Source: Chrysomallon squamiferum
Taxonomy: Eukaryota; Mollusca; Gastropoda; Neomphalida; Peltospiridae
Direction: 5' to 3'
DNA length: 64,000 nucleotides
Assembly (NCBI GenBank): GCA_012295275.1
Contig: CM022672.1
Coordinates: 8,094,780 to 8,158,779 of the forward strand
Part shown: positions 62,960-64,000 of the stretch, one piece after another
Layout of the letters: each line of letters begins with the position of its first letter
Position numbering within the stretch: position 1 is the first letter of the stretch
The notes under the pieces: model-generated
What the model saw: the letters and a program-made list of their open reading frames with translations, nothing else
The model's database searches: none
Told to the model about the DNA's origin: nothing
Program-made: the position numbers and the translations under genes

Positions 62960-64000
62960 GATATATACACACACACAAATACATAATTCTTTTAACTGTT
63001 GTCTAGACAGAAAAATATTGAACAAAAAAAGATAAAATTAGATTTTTATATTTAAAATGTGTGTATTTAATAAGTGATAAACCAAATCCTTTCATATGCT
63101 TTTCTCTCATTTTTTAAATTTATGGCGAGAGTGTTGAAGGATTGGAGATATAGTCGGGGTATTGACTGATGTGCGAATCAGTCCTTTCCAGGTACACACT
63201 GCCTGAATTTCCGTCAGTGAAGTTGCCTAATAAGTCGTTGTTAAAAACAGAGGTATGTGCTGCTGTGATTAGAAAAAGCTGCTTACCGAATTTCTCTAAA
63301 CATATTGTGTGTTTCTCAAAAAAAGTTTCAGTATTATTAAACATACATACACATACACATACGAATAAATATAGGATTTATATGCATATACATAAAGATA
63401 TATATGGATAATATTTTCCTCCATTACTTCCATCTTTCATTTATTCGTATTTAAATCCTTACATCTTACCTTTGCTTTAATTAGTTTTCTATCTTCATCC
63501 TTTCTCTTGATTTCTTCCTTGTATTTCTTTTTTTTTTTTATTAATATCTTCATAATTTTTTTTTTTTTTTAGTATTATTTTTTTAAATGACTTATAATTA
63601 TTATTTCGTTTTCTTATTTTTGTCATTCAGTTTTTTTTTTTTTTTTTTTTTTCTTCTTTTTCATTTCATTTTTATTTTCCATTTCTTTCTTTCTTTTCAC
63701 ATTTTATCTCTTTGTTTCTCTTGCTGTCTAAAAACCCAAATGAACAGTTAAGTGAAATTTTTCCATCAAGACATTTTCTAGTCCTTTTCTTCTTATTTTT
63801 CTTCTTTGTTTCTGTGAGTGATAAGCAAGGGTTTCTAGTCCAGCTGGTAATAACACAACGATTTCAGGTCGTCAGATACCAACAAGAAAATTAATTTAAC
63901 TTTTCCAATAAATATGCACGTAGTAAGGTTTCTTTCTTCTTTTTTTTTTTCTACTGAAGTTAACACAGAACTTTAATCACTTTCTCTCCACTGCCAACGA
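62960..64000. other. Gene-free right edge
   Basis: T-rich sequence with several T runs (63530-63540, 63558-63570, 63632-63651). No exon-like element recognised before the window ends. Confidence 0.55.

Overview
The window is animal (metazoan) nuclear DNA and probably molluscan. It is strongly A+T-rich, has one clear gene split by introns, and is crowded with microsatellites, A and T runs and tRNA-derived SINE fragments. A repeat pair near 50.3 and 51.8 kb carries a GGGGT...TAAACATTCATTCATTC tail that I associate with mollusc (especially gastropod) genomes. That placement is an inference, not a proof.

Region 1 (about 1.1-9.4 kb) holds the only gene I can annotate with confidence: an eight-coding-exon, 302-residue WD40 beta-propeller protein on the + strand. 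Its N-terminus, blade order and C-terminal HCAFTP...VVSGA segment identify it as WDR38. All seven introns obey GT-AG, the joined frame is open throughout, and an in-frame stop lies 10 bases before the ATG. Upstream is a TATA-less promoter-like patch with a partial X-box, an ETS site and a CCAAT box. Three splice junctions of this gene (exon 2 donor, exon 4 acceptor, exon 6 acceptor) have been tandemly copied into the neighbouring introns, giving rows of decoy splice sites.

Region 2 (about 11.0-14.4 kb) is a decayed mobile-element-like locus. It holds pieces of a transposase-like protein with the motif WNFFATSHGK, interrupted by stops and by a 23-copy, roughly 46-bp minisatellite in which nearly every unit carries a donor-like GAGGTAAG or GAGGGTAAG. 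Six same-strand copies of the 15-mer GTAACGTCCGTCACG (with small variations) bracket it.

Region 3 (14.4-64 kb) has no gene I can name. It has ten long GA/CT tracts, several minisatellites (including one with exact 29-bp spacing), SINE fragments, a foldback palindrome, two dispersed direct repeats, and islands of ordinary complexity that look more like regulatory DNA than protein-coding DNA. One island complex (45.3-46.2 kb) has two G-quadruplex motifs and a perfect palindromic X-box. CACGTG E-boxes are frequent from 22 kb onward. One possible 62-bp exon of unknown identity lies at 41.4 kb.

I did not find a clearly new biological system. The least ordinary observations are the splice-junction-centred tandem repeats in WDR38 and the 15-mer family around the transposase relic.
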